This document shows positions 7,501 to 15,159 of a stretch of 17,012 nucleotides of DNA, piece by piece. The stretch's first letter is position 1. Every line of letters begins with the position of its first letter. The notes below the pieces were generated by a model. That model had not been told where the DNA came from. It saw only the letters and a program-made list of their open reading frames with translations, and made no database searches. The stretch is from JANNMJ01 sp031397815 (GTDB taxonomy: Bacteria > Bacteroidota > Bacteroidia > Cytophagales > Hymenobacteraceae), in the NCBI GenBank assembly GCA_031397815.1, contig JANNMJ010000127.1, positions 1 through 17,012 of the forward strand. Direction: 5' to 3'. The position numbers and the translations under genes are program-made.

Positions 7501-10500
7501 GGTGAGACGATGGTGCTGCGCCTCAACCTGGATGATGCCGGCCGGACGCTCGCGACCAGCACGCAGCACGCCATCATAGAAGCGGAAGAGGCGAGCGCCA
7601 CGCTGCATCTGCTGAACGTCCACGAAAGCTGCGTGGAAGCGTGGGTCAACATGCCGCCGCCCAAGGCCAACAGCGTAGGGCAGGGGGGAGGCGGTATTGT
7701 GGGGGTTGTGCCGACCGGGTTGTCGGAATTCGACGTCAATCTCTGGCTCGACGCCGACGGTACCGTGCACTACACTTCCCGCGTCAAGGACGGCACGGTA
7801 TGGAGCGGTGTGCACGTAACGGCGGCAACGAGCGTCAACGACGGCAAATGGCACCATCTCGCGGTTTCGCGCAGCAAAGCGGTGGTCCCGGCGCCGCCCG
7901 GCTCGCCCGACCGCGTGCTGATCTACGTCGACGGCGTCGCCGTGAATACGAAGACAGCACAAGAGCCACCCGCCCCAACGGCGCTGCTCACCGGCCTGAA
8001 AGCGTACATCGGCGCGACCGTTTCCGACGACCTGACCGCCGCGCGACCCTTCCGGGGAATGATTGCAGAAGTGCGCCTCTGGGACACGTACCTCGAATCG
8101 ACGGAGATCTCGTCGCGGATGCACGTAAAGCTGCGCGGCGATGAGCCCGACCTCATCGCGTACTGGAATTTCGACCGCGCCGCCATTCACGATTCGGCGC
8201 GGCAGGGGCACGATGGTATCCTCGCCGAGCAGCCGACGGCCGCAGCCCCGGTGTGGTGGCTGACGGATCTGCCGTTCACGCAGCCCGCGTATCCGTTCAT
8301 CACGAGCGCGGCGGCGATTACGTCAGCGGAAGATGCCGACTGGACGTCATACGAGCTATCGGTGAAAGTCTGCGCCGCCGACGGCCGAGGAATGCCCAAG
8401 CAGGATGTACACCTGTGGTACGTGCAGCACGCGCCCGACGACCCGGCCTCTATCACCGTAAACACGGTAGAGGTGCTGGCGGTCAAGTCGAGCGAAGAAG
8501 ACCACCCCCGGCTGCGCGCCGAGCGGGTATTCGTGGCGAAGACCGGAGAGGATGGCACCCTGAAGCTACAGGTGACGACCAAGCTCAAAGGGCACGGCCC
8601 TTCGCTGGATATGTGGACGGCGTTTATGCCCCTCAACGAGCGGTTTCACGTGAGCGTGCTGCTCGATAATCAGGAGCTAGTGAAGCCGGCGCCCCCGACG
8701 CTGCGCGCGCAGACCAAGCTGATTCAGGATTACCATTACACCACGGGCAATGAGATCGACCACACGCGGGATCGCTCGACGTGGCGGGTGATTATCCGGG
8801 CCGCCGATCCCAACGACCACGTTCGGGCGAAGGAACCCATAACACTCTGGGCCTCAGAGGCGGCGACGATTGAGGTTGGCGGGGTAACGTACTCCGTCAA
8901 CCAGGAAAACTCGGTGACGCTGCCCACCGAGATGAGCGGCGAGCTAACGGTGGTGCTGCCCGCCACCGACCTTACCGCGCCGACGCTGTACGCCCGCGCC
9001 GGTTTTATGCACCGCAACGACCGCATCGTGATCGCGCCGGATCAGGACTCCCACGAGGAGATGGCTACTATGCGCGGGGCGGACCTCAAGAAGCCGCGCG
9101 TAACGAACTGGAAGAAGGGCGGCGGCGACGCCAATACCCTCATCGATACCGATTACCACGAGCACGCCGACGAAATCGCGCAGGCCGTGCGGCAAGTGAC
9201 GTCGTCGGTCACCCCGACCGATTCAGCCGCGCCGGCGCGCCTGTTACGCACGACGCGCGCCCGGCTTCGTCAGGTGTCGATGGCGTCGAGGGGCGCGCTG
9301 GTCGCGATGCGGCAGCCCGAGTGGCAGGCACAGCTTGATAAGGTCGTCGTGCGGCGTACGCTCGCGGGAGCTCCCCGGCCAGCGCCCGTTAACCCGGATG
9401 CCTTCCGGACGGCCATGGGTGGCAGTCTGGGCTTCGTTTTCGAGAAGACGGCGGATGGTGGCGTCAAGTACACCAAGCTGAAAACGGTGGAGCAGGTACT
9501 CCGGGCGCGCGGCGTAGCAACGGTCGCGGTTGCCCCCCCACTACTCGGCAACATCTTCGACGACATGTGGGACGGCATCAAGGATGTGGCGAATACCATC
9601 TACGATGCGGCCGAGTCGATTGCCATCACGATTGCCAACACCGTGCAGATCGCCATCAAGACGCTCGTCGACGGGGTCGAGAGCATCGTGCACAAGGTGG
9701 TTGCCACCGTGAAGGATGCCATTGATGCGGTGGTGGGCTTCTTCGAGCAAATCATGGTCGGTATCGAGAAGCTGATCGCATTCTTACGGGCGATATTCGA
9801 CTGGCAAGCGATTCTCGACACGCACAACATCCTGCACGAGCTGTTTCGGGTATCGTTCGATATCACGAAACAATCGCTCAAAAACACCCATATTCTGATG
9901 GATGCCTTTCGGATGCTGACGGGCGCGCCGAAGCCGATTCCGGCTGGGGAGAGCAGCATGGGCCGGGTCAGCGACAACGCCGGCGGCAAGGATTCGGCCG
10001 TGATTGCGAGCAGCAACAGCGTCAAAGGAAAGTCGATGACGGGGCGGACCACCACCACGCCACCCCGCGAAGCGCCGGAAGGGCGAGAAGCGCCGCCCAT
10101 CGACACGGGTGACCCAACGGACGCGTTGGAGGTGATCGTGCGCGAGCTACCGAAGCTAGCCTCGTCTATATTGGACCTCTCGCCGGGGGATCTGGTAGAT
10201 CAGATTAAAGCGCTGGTGAGCAAGGCCATCGAGGCGGCTGTTCAGGCGGCCGGGCAGGCCTCAACGAAGCTGATCGGCCAGCTGGGCGAGCCGGTAGGCT
10301 GGGCACTGGATCTGCTCGATGCCCCGATTTATATTCCGTTTATCAGCGAGCTGTATAAATGGGTAACCGGGAATGAGCTATCGATATTGGACGTGCTGTG
10401 CCTCGGTCTCGCGATTCCGGTCAACCTCTGTTACGCCCTCGTGACGCTGCTCCACGGCGACGCTCGGGTATTTGCCACCGACGCAAAAGGCCTGCCTGAC

Positions 10501-11304
10501 CAGCTGCGCAGAAGTGCCGGTCTGCTTCCTCTCCGCGCCGCTGGTCAGGTGGGTGAAGGGGAAGCTGAAGCAATGAAGCTTGGCGAGGTTCCGGGTACTC
10601 CGGTAGCACCGGAAATTGTGCTTATGGTGTCGCGTTTTATTACGATTTATACCGATGGCATAGCGGATATGACGTTTGGGGCACTCTCCGGAGATATGGA
10701 CGAGATGAGCTGGCCTCAGCAAAAGCTGCTGGGCGTGCTGAATATCTTTCAGGGAGTGGCCGGCATGGTCTCGCTCTCCATGCAGCGATTTGAGAGTCAG
10801 CCCGCGTACTATGCGCGCATCCGCGCACTGGCGGGGCCTGACTCCAAGCTGCTGCCGAAGTATCAGGAGCTGGTCGACACCATCTACTCGCTGCAGATGA
10901 TAGCACGGGCCGTGAAAGCCTGCGCGGGGGTCTACGCCATCAAGGTCGCGCCCAGCGAGCCCGGCGATTGGTCGAAACGCAAGTGGAAGGCAGAATGGCC
11001 ACTCATGGTCGGGCTTTCAGTGGGTATGGTGGGCGTTTTGGGTTATGGGATTTATGAGGTCATTGATCTCAAGGATGAGGTAGCGGCCCTGAACAATCAT
11101 AACGTCGAGAAGCAGTACACGCTCCTGACTGCCCGCGATTTGCTTGGCGTTTCCGCGGGGATGTTCGAGTGGATGTTTACCCATCGGGGTAAAGAAATTG
11201 TGAACGCACCCATGATATATCACGAGGTTATGAAGATTCGGTATATGGCCAATGTCGCCGCGCTCGTCCTGCACGGGGTTGCCGTGTTCGAATATGGCGA
11301 CTAA
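4525..11304 (+). CDS. Giant propeller-LamG protein with helical/hydrophobic C-terminus (2259 aa)
   Basis: Not a family I can name. Seen in order: a PQQ-like beta-propeller (about 1-400, repeated blades such as VAGDRVLVAGAAMYGVD); a LamG/concanavalin-type domain (about 402-595, with VEAWF at 429, EWHHVALVRR near 492 and IREVRIWD near 556); a second propeller (about 640-1000); and a second LamG (about 1010-1225, KWHHLAVSR near 1108, IAEVRLWD near 1180). Two Ig-like beta segments follow (about 1270-1385 and 1420-1515), then a basic linker. A long amphipathic helical stretch (about 1673-1776, NIFDDMWDGIKDVANTIYDA onward) leads to a Ser/Gly/Pro-rich linker (about 1795-1875) and a helical C-terminal third with hydrophobic segments near 1954-1976, 2159-2180 and 2242-2256. 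No signal peptide or sorting domain is visible. Propellers and LamG domains usually bind glycans or proteins, so a large adhesive or effector-like protein is a reasonable inference. It precedes two smaller propeller-like proteins on the same strand. The start is the first ATG of the frame. Confidence 0.92.
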   Translation: MPELLHETLTPAWTFPGTYGPLTQKLVVAGDRLIGVAEATIFAVDIYTGKAAQTGLPAHPSWLYSLDPEKAFYGGDPQVTTAEGIVYLMEGDFLVALRLADGIPLATWTDSPTIPNVVSIFAKGERIVVVSTDSAGGATLWRLAAQTGKKVFGPKVVSTDSPGPVACGKDALFFVAADSLNAFNTDFGDSRWKFKPTGDHLDPATAPLVAGDRVLVAGAAMYGVDLILGTQKFKVNASRPGSVQWSQAAADVPAPAKAATLAANFRSHPSDRKLLTAASARLASHLAAAHAYGGTAVATNLDPTSSAGEIVCFSLASGADVWRHPIDSPGAPTIIDGVVYVTTNHGSLLARFDYASGQVLGSSYTLPQLVSGQPAAIANGALHLTDENGNIVARPFATQAAAYFNGADSMVAVAADDAQFDFGVDDFTVEAWFRSSVGGEILSSYPTLSDDGAHGFRLNLTASGEIRVAVINHDAKSLHVGRTRATTATDGEWHHVALVRRDGTFVIVLDGISHDVHLLGEASARALAIGGHSALTIGAFVSGAGQEPRSFFNGLIREVRIWDRAQDITTIETNLNVELTGTEPRLRGLWRLDEVQTEQAPVAPRNAAARHAATARFTRAASRPTDLTMDRSAFPYLLTEAAGQWPYAGTWAARGEMEVLGSPAISTDGVVAFATDNVIYAVGAHDGRRVWSMDVSESTSEPVADGAKFLVLSEEESLIQLNAKTGAKMQLVPFAGMIHEHGLALVAPAVSNAYVAAMTGSQRATLLVWDRIAEHANSLTLEGKPIGLRFGQPELFALTATADTLTLTLYVIDPASLTVMSSRQVASRVFCSTGKWVVGLVDNAIVRLDARNMSAAQPPASALIDGTITGLVASADDNLVVAVTALGVVYGLTLNGLVAQWQTQLPGGHAVGTNRVNQPVLDGMGRVVCTTATGAMAVLDVETGALLGVYRASRPAIGTPAIVAGTVYTGCADSNANDADVDLDGAMHSIVFGETMVLRLNLDDAGRTLATSTQHAIIEAEEASATLHLLNVHESCVEAWVNMPPPKANSVGQGGGGIVGVVPTGLSEFDVNLWLDADGTVHYTSRVKDGTVWSGVHVTAATSVNDGKWHHLAVSRSKAVVPAPPGSPDRVLIYVDGVAVNTKTAQEPPAPTALLTGLKAYIGATVSDDLTAARPFRGMIAEVRLWDTYLESTEISSRMHVKLRGDEPDLIAYWNFDRAAIHDSARQGHDGILAEQPTAAAPVWWLTDLPFTQPAYPFITSAAAITSAEDADWTSYELSVKVCAADGRGMPKQDVHLWYVQHAPDDPASITVNTVEVLAVKSSEEDHPRLRAERVFVAKTGEDGTLKLQVTTKLKGHGPSLDMWTAFMPLNERFHVSVLLDNQELVKPAPPTLRAQTKLIQDYHYTTGNEIDHTRDRSTWRVIIRAADPNDHVRAKEPITLWASEAATIEVGGVTYSVNQENSVTLPTEMSGELTVVLPATDLTAPTLYARAGFMHRNDRIVIAPDQDSHEEMATMRGADLKKPRVTNWKKGGGDANTLIDTDYHEHADEIAQAVRQVTSSVTPTDSAAPARLLRTTRARLRQVSMASRGALVAMRQPEWQAQLDKVVVRRTLAGAPRPAPVNPDAFRTAMGGSLGFVFEKTADGGVKYTKLKTVEQVLRARGVATVAVAPPLLGNIFDDMWDGIKDVANTIYDAAESIAITIANTVQIAIKTLVDGVESIVHKVVATVKDAIDAVVGFFEQIMVGIEKLIAFLRAIFDWQAILDTHNILHELFRVSFDITKQSLKNTHILMDAFRMLTGAPKPIPAGESSMGRVSDNAGGKDSAVIASSNSVKGKSMTGRTTTTPPREAPEGREAPPIDTGDPTDALEVIVRELPKLASSILDLSPGDLVDQIKALVSKAIEAAVQAAGQASTKLIGQLGEPVGWALDLLDAPIYIPFISELYKWVTGNELSILDVLCLGLAIPVNLCYALVTLLHGDARVFATDAKGLPDQLRRSAGLLPLRAAGQVGEGEAEAMKLGEVPGTPVAPEIVLMVSRFITIYTDGIADMTFGALSGDMDEMSWPQQKLLGVLNIFQGVAGMVSLSMQRFESQPAYYARIRALAGPDSKLLPKYQELVDTIYSLQMIARAVKACAGVYAIKVAPSEPGDWSKRKWKAEWPLMVGLSVGMVGVLGYGIYEVIDLKDEVAALNNHNVEKQYTLLTARDLLGVSAGMFEWMFTHRGKEIVNAPMIYHEVMKIRYMANVAALVLHGVAVFEYGD

Positions 11305-11329
11305 GCGGTTGAGCGAACGTTTTTCCGCA

Positions 11330-11454
11330 TTTGTCATTGCGAGGAGGCTTTGCGACGAAGCAATCCTCGTAGAATCGGCGCGTTGGCTCAGCCGCGTTCC
11401 CGGTGCAACGAGGATTGCCACGTCGTCGCAAAGCCTCCTCCTCGCAATGACAAA
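11330..11454. repeat. MITE-like inverted repeat with GTCATTGCGAGG ends
   Basis: The left arm 11330-11370 and right arm 11408-11454 are imperfect inverted copies (TTTGTCATTGCGAGG at each outer end, ACGAGGATTGC/GCAATCCTCGT at the inner ends). They differ by a 3-base AGG insertion and a few bases near the middle of the right arm, and enclose a 37-base centre. There is no coding capacity. From memory, GTCATTGCGAGG...GCAATCCTC elements are dispersed in many unrelated bacterial genomes as short non-autonomous palindromic repeats. As RNA it would fold into a long stem, which could end or attenuate transcription between the giant gene (stop at 11304) and the downstream paralogue pair. Confidence 0.8.
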
Positions 11455-11538
11455 ATCCTCGATAATTGCTGGCTGATCGCTTAAATATCTTATTCACTCG
11501 CACTCACGCTCCTCACGCTCATGCAAGCCGATAACTCC

Positions 11539-13227
11539 ATGAATACCGCCAGTCTGACGCCGCGCTGGAAACCCATCGCCATCCCCGGCGAGTGCGTGCC
11601 GCCCGGCGGAACGTGGTTCGACCCCGTGCTCGTCAGCGAGCGCGGACTTCTGATTGTGGGCGGTCCACTGGCTATTCATCTCTACGCCGCGCTCGCCCGG
11701 CAAACACTGTTTCTCACCATATCGGCGCAGCACGTCATCACGGGGTTTGCCGTGAGCGCGGGCACGCTCTACGTGCAGGACGGCCCGGTGCTTTCGGGCT
11801 GGGACCTGACGACCAAGATGCGCTTCAAGTCGATTAACCTTCTCACGCATCAGCCCGTCGCCGGCACGGGCGTGGGGGATGGAGAAGTGACCTTCTCGGC
11901 GCCGGTGGTGCGGCAGATGCAGCTTGACGCGCAAGTGGTGGGGCGCGTGTTCTCGCTAAGCTCGAATGGCACCATCAACGCCTTCGACGACGACTTGGCG
12001 CACTTCGTGACCAGCAAGTACGAAGCGCCCCTGCGCCCCGAGCTGGCTTTGGCCGAGATTGAGCTGCCTTCCGGCGCCGTGCTCTGTCATCTGTACTACA
12101 TCACCCCGGATGGCGGTCTCTTCGGGGTTGACGCTTCGCACGCGATGACGCCGCTGCCGCGTCGGGCGGGCACCAGACCACCAGACGTGGGAAAAGTGCT
12201 GCCGCTGCGGTTTGAGGACGGTTTGCTGTGGGGCGGCGGCATTCTGGGCGCCGACTTCTTTGCCGCGCTCCCCGACCTGCTGCAACCCTTCCGTCTCACG
12301 GTTGCAGCGCCCACCACCGCTGGGTGGCGCAGCTACGAGGTAGCGCCCGCCGAGAAGCTGGTGCTCATCTCGGATGAGGTTCACTCGCGGCTGGTTTCGT
12401 ACGCTGAATCGGCGCAGGTGCGCGACCGCTGGCAGGTGCGCACGGCGCCTGCTGTTTCGGATTGCCTGTTCTGGCGCGGCACCGGCGTCGAGGGCAATCC
12501 GCCGGGGCCGAAGCTGGCGCTGGAAATCGATATGGTGGCCGCCGCGGCCGATCAGTCGGTGAGCTATCGTACGCTGCTCGCGAATACGGTTGATCCGGCT
12601 GACCGCGCGCTGGCAACCGACTACCCGCCCCCCACAACGGTGCTGAGCACGGGCAGCTTTGGCCCGGGCGATTTTCCGGCGCCTACGGCGATCACCTGGA
12701 TTCGGTGCCGGCCGGTGGTGGCGCAGAATACGCTGTACACCGTAGTGCGCGCGGCATTGCCCAACGCGAGCGGTACGGATATGATCGTCGCCTTCAACCT
12801 GGCGCCCGAGGCGCAAGCCGTGCTGCCGCTGGCCGCCGCGCAGCTCACGGCGCTCACGGCACTGGTGCAGCCACTGCGGGTGCTGATCACGAAGCGCGAC
12901 TACACCACGACTATCGTTTACGCTAATCCGTCGCCGTACAAGTACTACACCGACTCGGGCCGGCTGCCGCTGCGCAACGCGACCGTGAACGTCGTGCTAC
13001 CCAACGGTACCCTGCTTCCGGCTCACACCGACGGCGAGGGGGTTGCCGTGCTGGATACGGCGCTGGCGGGTAAGCACGCCTCCGTTGAGCCAAGCTCGCT
13101 GGGGCCTATCCAACCGCCCCATGGGGGGCATTGCACCAATGGCGGCGCCTCGTCGGTGGTTTTGCTAGCGCGGGGAGTGTTGGCGGAAATCTGCGTGGAG
13201 TTTCAGTACCTTGATAATCAAGTGTAA
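11539..13227 (+). CDS. Propeller-like protein with Ig-like C-terminus, paralogue A (562 aa)
   Basis: Function unknown. Residues 8-32 read PRWKPIAIPGECVPPGGTWF then DPVLV. Beta-rich repeats follow with the rhythm of propeller blades (GGPLAIHLYAALARQTLFL; GTLYVQDGPVLSGWDLTT; VFSLSSNGTINAFDDDL; YYITPDGGLFGVDASH; TLYTVVRAAL). From about residue 445 a different small beta domain begins. It carries NATVNVVLPNGTLL then THTDGEG-type turns (actual AHTDGEG) and VLDTALAGK, resembling carboxypeptidase-regulatory/Ig-like folds, and ends EICVEFQY. There is no signal peptide. The start at 11539 is chosen over the in-frame ATG at 11521 because MNTASLTPRW aligns residue for residue with the start of the downstream paralogue (MATSILEPRW). 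It lies after the giant gene and a MITE-like repeat, and 29 bases before its paralogue, so it probably forms a transcription unit with it. Confidence 0.85.
   Translation: MNTASLTPRWKPIAIPGECVPPGGTWFDPVLVSERGLLIVGGPLAIHLYAALARQTLFLTISAQHVITGFAVSAGTLYVQDGPVLSGWDLTTKMRFKSINLLTHQPVAGTGVGDGEVTFSAPVVRQMQLDAQVVGRVFSLSSNGTINAFDDDLAHFVTSKYEAPLRPELALAEIELPSGAVLCHLYYITPDGGLFGVDASHAMTPLPRRAGTRPPDVGKVLPLRFEDGLLWGGGILGADFFAALPDLLQPFRLTVAAPTTAGWRSYEVAPAEKLVLISDEVHSRLVSYAESAQVRDRWQVRTAPAVSDCLFWRGTGVEGNPPGPKLALEIDMVAAAADQSVSYRTLLANTVDPADRALATDYPPPTTVLSTGSFGPGDFPAPTAITWIRCRPVVAQNTLYTVVRAALPNASGTDMIVAFNLAPEAQAVLPLAAAQLTALTALVQPLRVLITKRDYTTTIVYANPSPYKYYTDSGRLPLRNATVNVVLPNGTLLPAHTDGEGVAVLDTALAGKHASVEPSSLGPIQPPHGGHCTNGGASSVVLLARGVLAEICVEFQYLDNQV
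11563..11634 (+). repeat. 72-base exact direct repeat, copy 1 (partner 13281-13352)
   Basis: These 72 bases, coding for residues RWKPIAIPGECVPPGG and onward in paralogue A, are identical at every position, including third codon positions, to 13281-13352 in paralogue B. A second exact 59-base match joins 11935-11993 and 13653-13711. The repeats lie 1718 bases apart in the same orientation, so recombination between them could delete or fuse the two genes. Confidence 0.9.
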
Positions 13228-13256
13228 GGCTAGGTCGTTGCCAAAAAAAGAAGGTT

Positions 13257-14894
13257 ATGGCTACATCGATTCTGGAACCCCGCTGGAAACCCATCGCCAT
13301 CCCCGGCGAGTGCGTGCCGCCCGGCGGAACGTGGTTCGACCCCGTGCTCGTCCGTGAGCGCGGGCTGCTGATTGTGGGCGGTCCGCTGGCTATTCATCTC
13401 TACGCCGTGCTCGCGCGGCAGATGCTGTTTCTCTCCATTCCGGCGCAGCACGTCATCACGGGGTTTGCCGTAAGCTCGGGCACGCTCTACGTGCAGGACG
13501 GCCCCGTACTCTCGGGCTGGGACCTGACGACCAGAACGCGGTTCAAATCGGTGGACCTCAACACCCACCGGCCCGTCGGTGGGGGAGGGGCAGCGGATGG
13601 GGAAGTGACGTTCTCGGCGCCTGTGGCACGGCAGATGCAGCTTGACGCGCAGGTGGTGGGGCGCGTGTTCTCGCTAAGCTCGAATGGCACCATCAACGCC
13701 TTCGACGACGATTTGGCGCACGTCGTGACGCACAAGTACGACGCGCCGCTGCGGCCCGAGCTGGCGCTGGCCGAGATCGAGCAGGATTCCGGCGCGGTAC
13801 TCTGCCACCTATACTACATCACCCCGGATGGCGGCATCTTCGCCGTCGATGCCTCGCACGATATGACGCAGCTGACGCCCTGCGTCGGTAGCGGCATACC
13901 AGACCCCAAGAAGGTGCTGCCCCTGCGCTTTGAAGATGGCTTGTTGTGGGGCGGCGGCCTGCTGGGCGCCGACTTGTTCGCCATGCTCCCGGACCTGCGT
14001 CAGCCCTTCCGCCTCACGGTGGCGGCGCCCACACCCGGCGGGTGGCGCAGCTACGAGGTAGCACCTGCCGAAAAGCTGGTGCTCGTGTCGGACGGCATCC
14101 ACTCGCGGTTGGTCTCTTACGCCGAGGCGGCGCAGACGCGCGACCGCTGGCAGCTCCGCACGGCGCCTACCGCGTCGTACAGCGTCTTCGGATGGCGCGC
14201 GGAAGCGGCGAGAAAGCAGCCTTGGCTCGCGCTGGAGATCGAAGTGGCGGCAGCAGGGAGCGAGTCGGCGGTGGACTTTCGGACGCTACTGGTCAATACC
14301 GTCGATTCGACGAATCCGGCTCTCACCAGCGACTACCCTCCGCCCACCGAAACCCTCAGCACGGGCAGCTTCAGTCCGGGCAGCTTTGCGGCCGAGCTAC
14401 CACGGGTGGCGGAGCTGAGGTGTCGGCCGGTGGTGGCGCAGAACACGTTGTATATGGTGGTGCACACGGCGGCGCCCGGCGCGGGTGGTGGGGCGAACGT
14501 GGTCGCGGCGTTCAACCTCGTTACTGCCGCCCAGGCAGTGATGGCCGACGCAACGGCGCGGCTGGCCGAGCTGGTCCGACGTGCCCAGCCGCTCCAGGTT
14601 TTCGTGACCCGGTGGGATTACTTCAAGTACTCCCCCAAGCAGCCTCGCGATCGGGTCGCCGTGCGCGACACATACGTGGGCGTGATCCTCACGCCCGGCA
14701 GCCCCCTGTACGTACGCACCAACGGTTCGGCCATGCTCTACCTCGATAGCGCGCTGGCCGGGCGGCAGATCGCCCTCGACGTCCAGTCGCTGCCGCTGCC
14801 CAATAAGTGGACCGGTGTGCGCAACGCCTGGACACAGACGCTGCCCTGGGGCGAGGTAGTGGAAATATGCCTGGAGTTTGAATACACGGTGTAA
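13257..14894 (+). CDS. Propeller-like protein with Ig-like C-terminus, paralogue B (545 aa)
   Basis: This is a tandem paralogue of the preceding gene. Strong protein similarity runs through about the first 440 residues (LEPRWKPIAIPGECVPPG, VQDGPVLSGWDLTT, SNGTINAFDDDLAH, GGWRSYEVAPAEKLVL). The last 100 residues are much more divergent but keep the same plan: DTYVGVILTPGSPLYVRT, LYLDSALAGRQ, and a final EICLEFEY matching EICVEFQY of paralogue A. There is no signal peptide or membrane span. AAAGAAGG lies just before the ATG but very close to it, so its value as a ribosome site is doubtful. With only 29 bases between the two genes they are very likely co-transcribed. Stretches of exact DNA identity with paralogue A (72 and 59 bases) point to recent duplication or gene conversion. 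Ligand and role are unknown; a partner or specificity subunit for the giant propeller-LamG protein is an inference from context. Confidence 0.88.
   Translation: MATSILEPRWKPIAIPGECVPPGGTWFDPVLVRERGLLIVGGPLAIHLYAVLARQMLFLSIPAQHVITGFAVSSGTLYVQDGPVLSGWDLTTRTRFKSVDLNTHRPVGGGGAADGEVTFSAPVARQMQLDAQVVGRVFSLSSNGTINAFDDDLAHVVTHKYDAPLRPELALAEIEQDSGAVLCHLYYITPDGGIFAVDASHDMTQLTPCVGSGIPDPKKVLPLRFEDGLLWGGGLLGADLFAMLPDLRQPFRLTVAAPTPGGWRSYEVAPAEKLVLVSDGIHSRLVSYAEAAQTRDRWQLRTAPTASYSVFGWRAEAARKQPWLALEIEVAAAGSESAVDFRTLLVNTVDSTNPALTSDYPPPTETLSTGSFSPGSFAAELPRVAELRCRPVVAQNTLYMVVHTAAPGAGGGANVVAAFNLVTAAQAVMADATARLAELVRRAQPLQVFVTRWDYFKYSPKQPRDRVAVRDTYVGVILTPGSPLYVRTNGSAMLYLDSALAGRQIALDVQSLPLPNKWTGVRNAWTQTLPWGEVVEICLEFEYTV
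13281..13352 (+). repeat. 72-base exact direct repeat, copy 2 (partner 11563-11634)
   Basis: Second copy of the identical segment shared by the two tandem paralogues. Flanking bases differ on both sides (C against G before it, C against A after it), so the identity block is bounded within a more diverged alignment. Confidence 0.9.
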
Positions 14895-15159
14895 GCGAGT
14901 GACTGCCTATGTTGAGCTTCAGACTCGCGGCGATGTGTTCGTCAGAAGATGGTGAAGGGAAGCCAGACGTAAGCACAGGAGCAGCAACAGCAAGAGGAAC
15001 CGCAAAGGACTCAGGAGGCTAGTGAAGCAGTTTAGCAGTGTCAGTCAGTGACGACTGGTATAAGCACCCAAAAGGGCGTGCTCCTCGGGGGCGCCGTGCG
15101 GAGCTGGTACCTTCGCTGCACTGCGCCAATCTCTTCCAAACTCTTCCCTGGGCTACCGA

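Noticed and set aside
6280..8211. Long minus-strand open frames opposite the giant gene (6280-7251 and 7363-8211)
   Set aside because: Low-complexity His/Arg/Gly-rich translations opposite recognisable propeller and LamG coding sequence.
14895..14928. GCGAGT...ACTCGC inverted repeat after paralogue B as a terminator
   Set aside because: Only six pairs with a 22-base loop and no T run.
15063..15082. AGCACCC-AAAA-GGGCGTGCT stem before the sensor gene
   Set aside because: The stem is bulged and lacks a T run; too weak to call a terminator.
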